A stretch of DNA of 40,939 nucleotides from a virus (IMGVR_UViG_3300021518_000003:1-40939), one strand, 5' to 3'; shown: positions 10,001-16,494, counted from the first letter of the stretch. Made by a program: numbers and translations. The notes: generated from the letters alone by a model not told the origin.

Positions 10001-10862
10001 GTCTGATAAATCTACATTCATGCGGAATCGAGCAAAGGTAATTGACCGTGATATTCGTGAGAATGTACGGCGCATGTTTGAGAAAGAAAACAAACTGCGA
10101 GATAATGCCTACTACATAACTGTAATGGCTGACAAAGCTGTTACTTATCCACTTTGGTATAAGGCATATACGCAGGGGCTTGGGCAAAACATGTCCGAAT
10201 CTGATGCAATTAGCTATGCTGACGGTATTATTATCAAAACTCAAAGCAGTGGCTTAAAAAAGGATTTACCTGCCTTTATGCGTGGCGGTGAGCTTAAGAA
10301 GCTTTTGAGCATGTATTACAGTTTTGGGAATGCTTTGTACAACTTGTACCGCCGTCAGTTTATGAAAGCTGAGCAAGCACCTAGTTCCACTGAGAAAGCG
10401 CAACATATTGCAGCGCTGGTGTTTTACTTGTGGTTGCTCCCTGGAACAACAGAGTTTGCTATTCGGGAAATGTTCCGCAATAGTGACGATGATGATCCTG
10501 AAAAAAGAATGAAGCGTTATTTGACTTCCATTGCTACTGGTCCGTTTCAATCAGTACCTGTCGCTCGAGATGCTGCAAGTTATTTCTTTTCAGGTGTGTT
10601 TGGTGTTCGCAACGACTTTGCACTAAGTCCAGTTGAAAACACCATTACCACTGTTTTGGATGCTGGAAAAATGTTATTTGATGATAAAGAGCGCGAACCT
10701 AAAAAAGCTGCTGAGTCTATTGCGAGAGCTGCGGCCTACACAATCCCTTTTCCACAGCAGATCAATACTATTGTCTTTAACATCATTGACTATCTTGATA
10801 CGAAAAGAGGTGAGATGGATTATCGTGACTTTGTATCCAGAAGAAATAAAGATCGCAAGTAA
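4038..10862 (+). CDS. Giant polyvalent internal virion protein with transglycosylase domain and two HExxH motifs
   Basis: A 2274-residue protein, by far the largest in the genome, in the gp16 position. Visible parts in order: residues about 100-370, Ala/Gly-rich hydrophobic segments; about 588-670, a lytic-transglycosylase-like domain (GQESGGNYDAVNSRTGAAGKY) with Glu597 as candidate catalytic residue and a WYAGEGAI motif; HEIQH at 878-882 and HEMSH at 1071-1075, each resembling the zinc site of large polyvalent phage proteins; a Glu-rich coiled coil at about 1170-1260; and a long C-terminal part with a hydrophobic segment near VFYLWLLPG. Such proteins are ejected with the DNA and open the peptidoglycan. 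The peptidase calls rest on motif shape only. Confidence 0.8.
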   Translation: MADNIGFEIDYSQLPDQGSPLSQSLKQVVNSDPNTAAEQIRLARSLNTSVADVAANQSQARQFAMNPTPDRIAQIERDYPGTAKFLINPENAVVSRDNLDNMVKTEGILSKMGTSFKEGSKDVVKNTTSFFSGLFSTLAEKSVSNRENIPPEYQQWYDVGGREKLQNAGTFFGDVTNAELLKEDPRYKEMYANSSTVQKYVMDVARNSPQIATQIAAYAAGGAPIATGVMFAQIAGGDYKNLKEQGVGTERAFTAGVVDAAIQAPLEQFSLGKLTRLFKPTSPTGIKVKEMATVLGTEFATEFIQQYPQAAAEIYAKSEGKSNEERIQMFIDDFANITRDGLYSGAISVPFSLVGGGAKVLTDAQRAKRAQTTVEGLQELGDVVAQSKLKERLPQAQESFLKEVKQKSGIDSVFVSADELIRTLAQSGQDLNEIKGDLGIDENQITEATATGAPLQIPLEKFVTKFAGTEQYKTLLDTAKFEVDGMSNRDAKEYLSSIGEQTDQNNAETQAAQAKVEANDYVYNQVYTSLISVGYSKQEAATNATLAAKMFDVAGTKSGQTGKELYDQRPIKVQRREINNQEQGGFESFIAAISGQESGGNYDAVNSRTGAAGKYQIMPDNWPSWSVEAGLPEGSPMTPENQEVVARFKLKQYYDKYGARGAAIAWYAGEGAINYSEEALSRKQGNGDEPSINEYADSILGRMGNPQSTSLNQYAGTNAETADTDQLDQARQLEIKGADMEAIRQETGWHKGMDNKWRFEIDDSKATLIDVDSKVSSLEKQLKTTMRQASKMADGPEKQQLLDRADSIVAEAETVKSATLGNVLNHPSLYKAYPAIADTKVVFSKMSGGENGAYHASTNTIEINSSLSPDKTKETLLHEIQHVIQNNENFARGGNPSMFRDLDVTDSEMKKLDKEISKTLAENKDYARLYRESNQLYLKSKERELTTEEEKRQSELTEQMANFESVDLKIFNLESQKYRLQEDRKILSPNDQYQRLAGEVEARDTASRANLTPEQRRLTAPNMPDDAIVVWNGKEMAYTQQPPIIRGNIAIGDNQAVITLTPNADRSTFIHEMSHYFFENLAELSAMENAPDQALKDVMTVINWAGYDKPFAELSDTEKTLVQEKFATGFEKYLMDGKAPTNGLLRAFRMFKNWLIKVYQRGIGQDVSLEVREVMDRMVATEEEIAQAEQMAEYRKLFVVNPEELSHEERAKYDKFIAEAKAEAEEILLAEKMQEIERQQSEEMQAEREKATNQITDELKQDPVYLAIDQVSADFKKDAKSVAKRYADSKMKLDEELHFEFIAEANGFSSGDELAQIITAANKFDVEVSARVDNHMKQFFPLQDPTNIQQAALKALHNDSQLDRLAYEREIFAEKWASDIAKQGRAAERKQVIDAAKEMAKTIVAAKPYSEIKNVGKYFAAERSAAVKAARALQRKEYEAAQTFKEQQILNHAIAIEVLKTKLEMDKAQRYLAKMQKKSDKQFHMPPDFRDQISALLDRFGFGRKGWLDIPHDEEQDFGRRPLVDWQKIVQNENMDVLVISDALLAETYRKSFNDMSIEEIRDLRDGIKSIEHVGIQSSKFLAAFNKELLEDKKEELLEALNKNVKKKAPKSLLSDSALTTRDKIKRFLENPMQSLDNALLTMQSMADYLDGFDPNGPWHDILVKTPSKAWSDEMTRFEGVMKQTEITVSKYYGKDQLVKMNTKPEFIQAINDNLTKWQRIMIGLNLGNEQNMRRVRDNFKWTDEQVSAVVATLTDNDWKFVQETWDNIDQLWPDIRNLTEEITGVAPKKVEAKEYTTPTGATLRGGYFPIMYDPKLSTKAAEIAEQKSLAFTETPFFMASTRHGFTKQRAGKVTGKPLRTDPFVISDHYTNVIHDLTHRKAVRDIAKVLRDKDIQNALVDRFGVDGYRTMQNWLKGIAADQTETLTGIDKALRWLRVNTVLSTMAVNFRVALMQLTGYFYAIPDVGLIPTMRSSIDYLTTPGAEKAVSDKSTFMRNRAKVIDRDIRENVRRMFEKENKLRDNAYYITVMADKAVTYPLWYKAYTQGLGQNMSESDAISYADGIIIKTQSSGLKKDLPAFMRGGELKKLLSMYYSFGNALYNLYRRQFMKAEQAPSSTEKAQHIAALVFYLWLLPGTTEFAIREMFRNSDDDDPEKRMKRYLTSIATGPFQSVPVARDAASYFFSGVFGVRNDFALSPVENTITTVLDAGKMLFDDKEREPKKAAESIARAAAYTIPFPQQINTIVFNIIDYLDTKRGEMDYRDFVSRRNKDRK

Positions 10863-10874
10863 AGGAGGGCAAAC

Positions 10875-12062
10875 ATGACAATAGCAAGTTCACTCAATAA
10901 GCATATCTATACCGGGAACGGGGCCACTACACAGTGGCCTTTTACTTTTAAGATTTTCACGCAAGATGGAAGTGACATTAAGGCTTATCTTACTGATCTT
11001 ACTACCAACGCTGTTACCTTAATCACCAATAATATAACGGTAGACGTAGCAAACAGCAACGTTGTCTATCCTTCTGGCGTTGGATCTCCCATTTCTTCAA
11101 ACTTCAAGATAACAATAGTGAGAGAAGAACCAATAACACAAGATACTGTGTTAGAAAATCAAGGAGCATTCTTTGCTAAAACTATTGAAAATAGTCTTGA
11201 TAAACTCACGGCTATTTCTCAGCAACTTGCTGAAAAGATTGAAAGAAGTGTGCAGTTGCCAATTGATAACGCCGGAGGTGGTGAGACATTATTAACTGAT
11301 ATACTGCAGTCGGTAGCAAGTGCGGCAACGGCTCAAACAGCGGCAGAGACTGCCCAGGCATTAGCCGAAACCGCTCAAGCAAATGCAGAAGGATTTGCCG
11401 ATGATGCAGAAGGTTATGCTAATGCTGCCGCTGCTTCAGCAGCTAGTGCAGATTGGCATAATGGTGGAACAATAACGGGGAATCTGGCGGTCACAGGTAC
11501 TATTACTGGTAATGTAACTGGAAATGTAAGCGGTAACGCCACTACAGCAACAAAATTACAAACAGCCCGTAAAATTAATGGTGTTAATTTTGATGGTTCT
11601 GATGACATATCAATTATGCCAATAGCAATTTTAAATGAAACGCAACCAAGTGGAACAAACGGTGGAACATTTACTCAGGGAGCATGGCGAACAAGGATTA
11701 TTAACACAAAAGTTATTGATAATATTGGTATAACATTAAACAGTAATATGTTTCCTCTTGGTGTCGGTGATTACGAAATAATCGCTAGTGCACCAGCATA
11801 TACCTGCAACTCTCATAAAATAAGACTTCAAAATGTTACCGATAATACAACAGTTGCACTTGGTACAAGTGCATATAGCGGCTCATATGCTGTTACAAGA
11901 TCATTTTTAAGGTGTATTGTTAGTATTGTAAGTGGAATTAAAAATTTCCAATTAGAACATTACTGCACGTTTACAAGCGCATCAAACGGTTTTGGCTTTG
12001 CTTTAAATGTCGCAGGTGTTAATGAGATATACTCGGAAATATTTATTAGAAAGGTGGGCTAA
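10875..12062 (+). CDS. Tail fibre protein with T7-type N-terminal domain
   Basis: A 395-residue protein. Residues 1-130 follow the Phage_T7_tail pattern: IYTGNGATTQWPFTFKIF near the N-terminus, then ITIVREEPITQD, then FAKTIENSLDKLTAISQQL; this domain anchors the fibre to the tail. Residues 150-195 are an Ala-rich repetitive coiled stretch, followed by GNLAVTGTITGNVTGNVSG (about 203-221), which resembles collagen-free triple-stranded shaft repeats. The last 170 residues would be the receptor-binding tip. Strong site AAAGGAGG before ATG. No reverse transcriptase or template repeat is present, so it is not a diversity-generating target here. Confidence 0.85.
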   Translation: MTIASSLNKHIYTGNGATTQWPFTFKIFTQDGSDIKAYLTDLTTNAVTLITNNITVDVANSNVVYPSGVGSPISSNFKITIVREEPITQDTVLENQGAFFAKTIENSLDKLTAISQQLAEKIERSVQLPIDNAGGGETLLTDILQSVASAATAQTAAETAQALAETAQANAEGFADDAEGYANAAAASAASADWHNGGTITGNLAVTGTITGNVTGNVSGNATTATKLQTARKINGVNFDGSDDISIMPIAILNETQPSGTNGGTFTQGAWRTRIINTKVIDNIGITLNSNMFPLGVGDYEIIASAPAYTCNSHKIRLQNVTDNTTVALGTSAYSGSYAVTRSFLRCIVSIVSGIKNFQLEHYCTFTSASNGFGFALNVAGVNEIYSEIFIRKVG

Positions 12063-12064
12063 AT

Positions 12065-12409
12065 ATGGATATTGCGTTAGTTTTAGACAAAATACGTCCA
12101 GGTGCAGCTTGGAGAATGTGCGATACTTATGAAAATTTAGTTGCCACATGGGAAGATCCTGTGCAAATATGTCCTACTCTTGAAGAGTTAGAAACTGCAT
12201 GGGTTATTATTCAACAAGATCAGCAACTAGATAGAATTAATGCTGATTATTCAGAGCGTCTTAGCAAATTAGCGTATGCATATGTAAAACCAGAATTAAT
12301 GATTGACGACCCTGTAAAGATTGCAGAAAGAAAAGCGTCTAAAAAACTTGAGTATCGAGCTGTGGCTGCAGAATTACTTATGAAGCAGGAGGAGATTAAA
12401 AATGCCTAA
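12065..12409 (+). CDS. XkdW-like / tail-fibre-associated small protein (putative chaperone)
   Basis: A 114-residue protein directly after the fibre gene. It begins MDIALVLDKIRPGAAWRM and contains TYENLVATWEDPVQICPTLEEL, the pattern of small XkdW-like proteins that follow tail-fibre genes in Firmicutes phages. The C-terminal half is helical and charged. A fibre assembly or chaperone role is inferred from position. The last bases overlap the next ATG by 8. Confidence 0.6.
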   Translation: MDIALVLDKIRPGAAWRMCDTYENLVATWEDPVQICPTLEELETAWVIIQQDQQLDRINADYSERLSKLAYAYVKPELMIDDPVKIAERKASKKLEYRAVAAELLMKQEEIKNA

Positions 12410-12542
12410 ATGTTTTATTTGTGATGAAGAATTAGTTTATGACGAAATAACTGGAAGATGGGTTTGTCCTGACTGTGGCAATACTCAAAAAACTGTTTAT
12501 AACCAAGGGCAACCGGTGGCAGAGCAACAACAAAATAAATGA
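12402..12542 (+). CDS. Small zinc-ribbon protein, 46 aa
   Basis: An ORF of 46 residues with AGGAGG at 12388-12393 before ATG. It has two CxxC pairs (MPKCFICDEE and WVCPDCGN), the minimal four-cysteine zinc ribbon, then a Gln-rich tail. It overlaps the upstream gene by 8 bases. Similar tiny zinc ribbons often follow fibre and chaperone genes in phages of Firmicutes; the function is unknown. Confidence 0.7.
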   Translation: MPKCFICDEELVYDEITGRWVCPDCGNTQKTVYNQGQPVAEQQQNK

Positions 12543-12557
12543 TAAAAGGGGTGTATC

Positions 12558-12830
12558 ATGACTAACTACAATCAAGTGTGTAGCCAACATAGTATGATGT
12601 GCCAAGGCGATCAGCAATTAGCAAAGGATATCAGTAAGGTCTGCGCCGAATTAGCGGCAATTAAAGCTAATACTAGCAATCTTCCACAAATGTCAAAGGA
12701 TCTTGAAGAGTTAAAAAGCCAGCGTATTCATGTCGCTGGCTTTGCTGCTGGGGTCGCTGCTGCAGTCGGCATTATATTCCAACTAGGTATTCTAGCATGG
12801 AATACAATGGTTGCGAAAGGGGGGCATTAA
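12558..12830 (+). CDS. XhlA-like haemolysin/holin-associated membrane protein
   Basis: A 90-residue protein with a polar helical N-terminal half (residues 15-55, Lys/Glu-rich, probable coiled coil) and one C-terminal membrane segment at about 57-82 (AAGVAAAVGIIFQLGILAW). This layout matches XhlA-type proteins that act with a holin in Bacillus phage PBSX lysis cassettes. It is the first gene of the lysis block and precedes a holin-like protein, an endolysin and spanin-like genes. Site AAAAGGGG before ATG. Confidence 0.65.
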   Translation: MTNYNQVCSQHSMMCQGDQQLAKDISKVCAELAAIKANTSNLPQMSKDLEELKSQRIHVAGFAAGVAAAVGIIFQLGILAWNTMVAKGGH

Positions 12831-12831
12831 T

Positions 12832-13167
12832 TTGCTGTCAAAAGAAGAATTTAAAGTCTATCTAGTGGTCGCCGGAATCTTGCTGGCGGCTAATTTAATT
12901 GTGTTTATCATGCATTTCCTACGCAAAGGATTGCCAGAAGGCAAAGTAAAATCTGCAATTCAAGATGTTATTTATAAACTTGATGAACTTGCTGACAACA
13001 TGGAAAATCCCGAAAAGCGGCGGCTTGCTATCCAAGATATCAACGGATTGCTAGGATGGCGGCGTATCATTATTCCTACTGCGTTAATCGGCTGGATTAT
13101 TGATGTTGAAGTATCGGCAATTCGTAGAATGCAAAAGGCGACTGATACGCCTAATTTACATGAATAG
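12832..13167 (+). CDS. Putative holin (two membrane segments)
   Basis: A 111-residue protein from TTG at 12832, chosen because AAAGGGGGG lies seven bases upstream; an in-frame TTG at 12811 would add seven residues without a good ribosome site. A hydrophobic segment lies at about 9-28 (VYLVVAGILLAANLIVFIM) and a second near 78-92 (IIIPTALIGWIIDVEV), separated by a charged helical part. Position between an XhlA-like protein and the endolysin supports a holin role; no named holin family is recognised with confidence. Confidence 0.55.
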   Translation: MLSKEEFKVYLVVAGILLAANLIVFIMHFLRKGLPEGKVKSAIQDVIYKLDELADNMENPEKRRLAIQDINGLLGWRRIIIPTALIGWIIDVEVSAIRRMQKATDTPNLHE

Positions 13168-13178
13168 GAGAATTGGTC

Positions 13179-13754
13179 ATGGACTTAAAACAATTGGCTG
13201 ATGCAATCGCAAAGGGGATATGTGAAACTGGCGTAGAGGGTAATTACGGCAGCGTGACATGTAGCACCGCTGGAGACTACCCAAGCATGGGGGTAAGCCA
13301 ATGGGAAGGGCTCGGCGGTAGGGGCGATATGCTGCTTAGCTATCTTGATGGTGGTAGTAAGTTTGCAGGTCGTACTTATTCAGATATTGAGTATGCCGGT
13401 GAGCTAGGAGAATTATCTTCATTGCTTGGATCCGCTCAAGGACAAGTTGCACAACAGATGATTCTTTCCGATGACTGCATGAGTAAATACATTCCTGCAA
13501 TACAGCAAACAGATTTAACTAATCCGCTCTGTATTGTTTATGCCGGCATGTGGTGCCCAACTTCTCATTATGTAGTTATGCGTTTTTTGCAGCGCCGGTC
13601 AGAGCGTGGATATGACATTAACAATCTTGAAGAGCTCCGTAATTTATTTCGCGATCAATATTATATAGCGGCTGACGTAGGCGACCAATACGCATTGGGT
13701 TACGCTAACCGAGCAAACATTACGTATGATTATGTATCTGCTCTTAGTTTATAG
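13179..13754 (+). CDS. Endolysin, lysozyme-like superfamily (putative)
   Basis: A 191-residue protein from ATG 13179 (AGGAG at 13166-13170). The N-terminal VEGNYGSVTCSTAGDYPSMG and VSQWEG pattern matches a group of Firmicutes phage lysins with a lysozyme/chitosanase-like fold (compare ESxYGSVNxxDxxxxSxGxxQW). Glu20 and Asp33 are candidate catalytic residues. No signal peptide or cell-wall-binding domain is seen, so release would depend on the holin. Its place between holin-like and spanin-like genes supports endolysin. Confidence 0.65.
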   Translation: MDLKQLADAIAKGICETGVEGNYGSVTCSTAGDYPSMGVSQWEGLGGRGDMLLSYLDGGSKFAGRTYSDIEYAGELGELSSLLGSAQGQVAQQMILSDDCMSKYIPAIQQTDLTNPLCIVYAGMWCPTSHYVVMRFLQRRSERGYDINNLEELRNLFRDQYYIAADVGDQYALGYANRANITYDYVSALSL

Positions 13755-13765
13755 GAGGTTATGAC

Positions 13766-14263
13766 ATGCAAATTAACATTGATACTGAAAAAATTAAGGG
13801 GATGATTCCAGATGATAAAAAGACTATTATCCTTTACGCTGTGCTTGCTATTTGTATTATCGGTGGGGCTTGGTACTTGTTTGGCAGCGAGTCAAGAAAT
13901 AGTAACAATGTCGATGCAAGATTATCTGACCTTGAGAAACGACTTTCTGATACTCAAGCAGAACAACGAAAAACAACAGCAGCTATTGAATCAGCTCAAA
14001 GAACAACTGGCGCAATCAGAGACATTGCAGAATCTATCCAGTCAGGACTGGCTAATGCTCAAGCAACAGTTGACCGAGGCGCAGAAAAAAGCAATGCTGC
14101 TAGAGAGTCAATTAGCGCAGCTAGAGCAACAGTTACAGAGTGCGAAACAGTCGTCATTGACAGCAGAGCAAAGATTGCAGAGTGCGAATCAATCTTTGGC
14201 CGAATTGACCAAAGCAATCAAGAAAGAGCGAGCAGCAGCCAAACAAAGAGAATTAATCCTTAA
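13766..14263 (+). CDS. Inner-membrane spanin-like protein (i-spanin candidate)
   Basis: A 165-residue protein with one membrane segment at about 20-40 (TIILYAVLAICIIGGAWYLF) preceded by a short charged cytoplasmic tail, then about 120 polar residues predicted to form a coiled coil (RLSDLEKRLSDTQAEQRKTT). This type II topology after an endolysin is that of Rz-like i-spanins, which link inner and outer membranes in the last step of lysis. It is overlapped almost fully by a second gene in the +1 frame (13812-14306). Site AGGAGG before ATG. The homology is architectural rather than by sequence. Confidence 0.6.
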   Translation: MQINIDTEKIKGMIPDDKKTIILYAVLAICIIGGAWYLFGSESRNSNNVDARLSDLEKRLSDTQAEQRKTTAAIESAQRTTGAIRDIAESIQSGLANAQATVDRGAEKSNAARESISAARATVTECETVVIDSRAKIAECESIFGRIDQSNQERASSSQTKRINP

Positions 14264-14306
14264 AGTTGCCGTTGTTGTTGCCACTGCATACGCAGCAACT
14301 AAATAG
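13812..14306 (+). CDS. Overlapping exported coiled-coil protein (o-/u-spanin candidate)
   Basis: A 164-residue protein read in the +1 frame inside the preceding gene, starting 46 bases into it and ending 43 bases past it. AAGGGG at 13796-13801 lies ten bases before ATG. Residues 1-26 form a signal peptide (KRLLSFTLCLLFVLSVGLGTCLA); Cys22 lies in LGTC, a poor lipobox, and a signal peptidase I cut after CLA is the alternative. Residues 40-140 are a strong Gln/Leu coiled coil with LAQSETLQNL and LAQLEQQLQSAKQ. The C-terminus (LILKVAVVVATAYAATK) is hydrophobic, as in unimolecular spanins. Embedding in the i-spanin gene is the Rz/Rz1 layout. Confidence 0.65.
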   Translation: MIKRLLSFTLCLLFVLSVGLGTCLAASQEIVTMSMQDYLTLRNDFLILKQNNEKQQQLLNQLKEQLAQSETLQNLSSQDWLMLKQQLTEAQKKAMLLESQLAQLEQQLQSAKQSSLTAEQRLQSANQSLAELTKAIKKERAAAKQRELILKVAVVVATAYAATK

Positions 14307-14315
14307 TTTAGAAAT

Positions 14316-14366
14316 AAAAGCCCTGCACCAATTTCCCGATATTAGAAATATGGTCAGGGCTTTTTC
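14316..14366. terminator. Bidirectional rho-independent terminator closing the lysis operon
   Basis: AAAAGCCCTG (14316-14325) pairs perfectly with CAGGGCTTTT (14355-14364), with a smaller inner hairpin in the loop. T-runs exist on both strands, so it can stop late transcription from the left and minus-strand transcription from the integrase side. Confidence 0.85.
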
Positions 14367-14455
14367 TATTTTAATAGCCATATATTAACCATTATCCATA
14401 TAACAATAGATATGGCGCATATTATTATATTTTGCTTTACATTTTCAGGATTCAT
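14366..14455 (-). CDS. Small single-pass membrane protein, 29 aa
   Basis: A short minus-strand ORF reading MNPENVKQNIIICAISIVIW and then a few more hydrophobic residues ending WLLK. One membrane helix fills residues 9-27. AGGAG lies ten bases before ATG, in ACAGGAGTGATG on the minus strand. It lies between the integrase gene and the terminator. It is too short for homology; the good ribosome site and coherent membrane helix support it, chance cannot be excluded. Confidence 0.45.
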   Translation of the reverse strand: MNPENVKQNIIICAISIVIWIMVNIWLLK

Positions 14456-14481
14456 AATTACATCACTCCTGTTAATTATTG

Positions 14482-14539
14482 TTTTGTGTGTGTTTAATGT
14501 GATGATCTTGAAAAACTATCATTTCAAACACTCACAAAA
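14482..14539. other. Large imperfect dyad at the integrase 3' end, candidate attP core
   Basis: The arms 14482-14495 (TTTTGTGTGTGTTT) and 14526-14539 (AAACACTCACAAAA) are complementary at 13 of 14 positions, and an inner ATGAT/ATCAT pair lies at 14502-14506 and 14518-14522. No T-run follows on either strand, so it does not look like a terminator. A dyad of about 58 bp next to a large serine integrase is the size expected for attP. It overlaps the integrase stop codon. The assignment is inferred. Confidence 0.4.
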
Positions 14540-16052
14540 AGCGTAAGGATATGCTAATATCAGGAACACTGCTCCTTGCTGTGGTATTATCAACACGCTC
14601 AACTATTATTTTTTCAAGTAGTCCAACAATAATATCTCTTTTATCTTCTTCTGATAAATCTTTACCATTAAATGAGCTCTTGATCTGTTTAACAATTTCT
14701 TTAGTGGTTTTCTTTGGTGTCGATTCTGTAATTGAATTAATAAGATTGTTTTTTAGTCCAGCAATCTCTCCAAGCTGTTTGTTAATATCATTAAGTTGAG
14801 TGGTTGCATCAGTTTCAGAAATAACTTTAGTCCTAAACCATTTAAAAACTGTCTCGCGCTGCTGAATCAATTCTTTTTCGCGTGTAGCAAGGCGATCAAG
14901 TGATTGTTGAATGTTTTTACTGTTATCGTTTTTAGCCGGTCTATCGGCATACTTTTCTACTTCAGATGCCGTTATCATAGTCGGCAGTATTGAAAAAATA
15001 TGTTCTTCTAATATTTTGCTTGGTATCCGTCTTGCATCACAGCGCGGACCCGATGCACCATATCTAAAATTAGGGTTAGTTACACCAATACAAGCATAAT
15101 ATCCAGGGTATGGCTTGCGTCCTGAGTACTCAATTCGCATTTTGCGCCCACATTTGCCGCAGTAAACCAATCCTGACAGTGCATGCACTTGCTTAGAGTT
15201 TCTCTTAGATTGAATTCTGTTGAGCTTAAGCTGCTTTTGTGCAGCCTGCCAAATTACTTCATCGACAATAGGAGGGACATGAACAATAATGTGATCTTTC
15301 TCAGGTCTAGGAGTTACTTTCTTTTTCGTCAGTGAAACTCTGGTTGTTTTTGTTTTAAGTCCAATATGCATTCCTTTATTACGCGGGTTTACAATTACAT
15401 AGTATACGGCGTTTGGAGTCCACATTGATTTTGCTCTGTGGGTTACTATTCCCATTTCATTTAGTCGCACAGCTATCTTGGCGGTACCTAATTTTTCATT
15501 AACACACCAATCATAAATGTTTCTAATTATTGCAGCTTCATCATCGTTAATTATGTATGTACTTGTTTCCTTATCGTATATATGCCCAAATGGTTTACTG
15601 TCGCTAATAATGCGGCCTTTTTTTAATTTACCACGCTTGCCACGGGCAAAGCGTTCTTTAATCTTTTCCTTCTCATAGGCTGAGACAGCTCCACGGATGG
15701 AATAGAATAGGTTACCCTCAGGAGATTGCTCAAAGTTTACTGAGACAAATTTTAGAAGCAAGCCGGCCTTTTCTATATCGTCAGTAATAATTAACTGATG
15801 GGAGAGGTTACGTGCCAACCGATCAGGATCATAGACCACTACAACATCGAAATCCTTAAGCGATTCGCGCAGCCGTGTTAATTCTGGCCTATCAAGGTAT
15901 TCGCCTGAATAGCCATCGTCCCGAAACTCTTCCATATAGGTAGCTCCCATTTCGATGGCATAGTTTCGGCAGGCTTCTAACTGGGTGTCAAGCGAGTAAC
16001 CTTTTTCAGCTTGTAATTCAGTTGAAACGCGAGTATATATTGCGACTCTCAT
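14532..16052 (-). CDS. Large serine recombinase (phage integrase)
   Basis: A 506-residue protein from ATG at 16052, preceded by AGGTGA; an in-frame start further upstream would add 26 residues without support. The N-terminal resolvase domain has RVAIYTRVSTELQAEKGYSL with Ser10 as nucleophile, RDDGYSGEYLDRPEL and YDPDRLARN. A recombinase domain follows (about 160-270), then a zinc ribbon (LVYCGKCGRKM and later CDARR, about 310-360), and a C-terminal coiled coil (about 380-450). The length and domain order match phage integrases of the TP901-1/A118 type, which integrate and, with a directionality factor, excise. No directionality factor is recognised here. Confidence 0.95.
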   Translation of the reverse strand: MRVAIYTRVSTELQAEKGYSLDTQLEACRNYAIEMGATYMEEFRDDGYSGEYLDRPELTRLRESLKDFDVVVVYDPDRLARNLSHQLIITDDIEKAGLLLKFVSVNFEQSPEGNLFYSIRGAVSAYEKEKIKERFARGKRGKLKKGRIISDSKPFGHIYDKETSTYIINDDEAAIIRNIYDWCVNEKLGTAKIAVRLNEMGIVTHRAKSMWTPNAVYYVIVNPRNKGMHIGLKTKTTRVSLTKKKVTPRPEKDHIIVHVPPIVDEVIWQAAQKQLKLNRIQSKRNSKQVHALSGLVYCGKCGRKMRIEYSGRKPYPGYYACIGVTNPNFRYGASGPRCDARRIPSKILEEHIFSILPTMITASEVEKYADRPAKNDNSKNIQQSLDRLATREKELIQQRETVFKWFRTKVISETDATTQLNDINKQLGEIAGLKNNLINSITESTPKKTTKEIVKQIKSSFNGKDLSEEDKRDIIVGLLEKIIVERVDNTTARSSVPDISISLRFL

Positions 16053-16077
16053 ATTATCACCTGTTAAATATCTCAAA

Positions 16078-16494
16078 TTAATGTTTGATATCTTTTGTTT
16101 CTGGATGATGTTGGAATATATATGTAACAACTATTTCAACTGGCGAATCTTTTTCAATAGGTGTCCAGTTAGATGGTTTCTTAGTTGAAAAAAGTTGTTC
16201 TTTAGTCTTTAAATCAAATATGTAATACTCTTCAATCTTTACCTCTCTTTTAGCTGTATTAACGGCAGCATAAGCCATGCTAAGAGTATTTTTATTATAA
16301 TCAGTTGCAGCAAACCAGAATAATAGGGTAGGACCTGGGGCAAAATTTACGCTTTTCATTTCAACGCTATAAGATACTTCGTTTCTTGATAATACATATT
16401 GCCAATCGTCTTGTTTTTTATCTTCCGCAAAACATATGTTACTTAATAATCCAAACATAAGCAGAAGAAAGTAATTAAATTTGTTTAGTTTCAT
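16078..16494 (-). CDS. Exported protein of unknown function (possible lysogenic conversion gene)
   Basis: A 138-residue protein with a clear signal peptide (LNKFNYFLLLMFGLLSNICF, cut near CFA-ED). The mature part is beta-rich with paired aromatic residues (LLFWFAATDYNKNTLSMAY) and resembles no family recognised here. AAGGATGG precedes ATG. It lies between the integrase and repressor genes with a second exported protein, in the same direction, the usual place for genes expressed from a prophage. The Asn/Lys/Ile-rich codon use is more AT-rich than the structural genes. Confidence 0.65.
   Translation of the reverse strand: MKLNKFNYFLLLMFGLLSNICFAEDKKQDDWQYVLSRNEVSYSVEMKSVNFAPGPTLLFWFAATDYNKNTLSMAYAAVNTAKREVKIEEYYIFDLKTKEQLFSTKKPSNWTPIEKDSPVEIVVTYIFQHHPETKDIKH

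Noticed and set aside
10875-12062. Diversity-generating retroelement acting on the tail fibre, as in BPP-1
   Set aside because: No reverse transcriptase, no accessory gene and no near-identical template repeat are visible anywhere in the window.
12811-12831. TTG 12811 as start of the holin-like gene
   Set aside because: The GGGGGG ribosome site would lie inside the gene; TTG 12832 has correct spacing.
14377-14416. GCCATAT/ATATGGC dyad as attP
   Set aside because: It lies within the likely 29-aa membrane ORF and its arms are only seven bases; the dyad at 14482-14539 is longer and closer to integrase.
14482-14539. Terminator for the integrase gene
   Set aside because: The dyad has no T-run on either strand and is AT-rich; the terminator at 14316-14366 serves that purpose.
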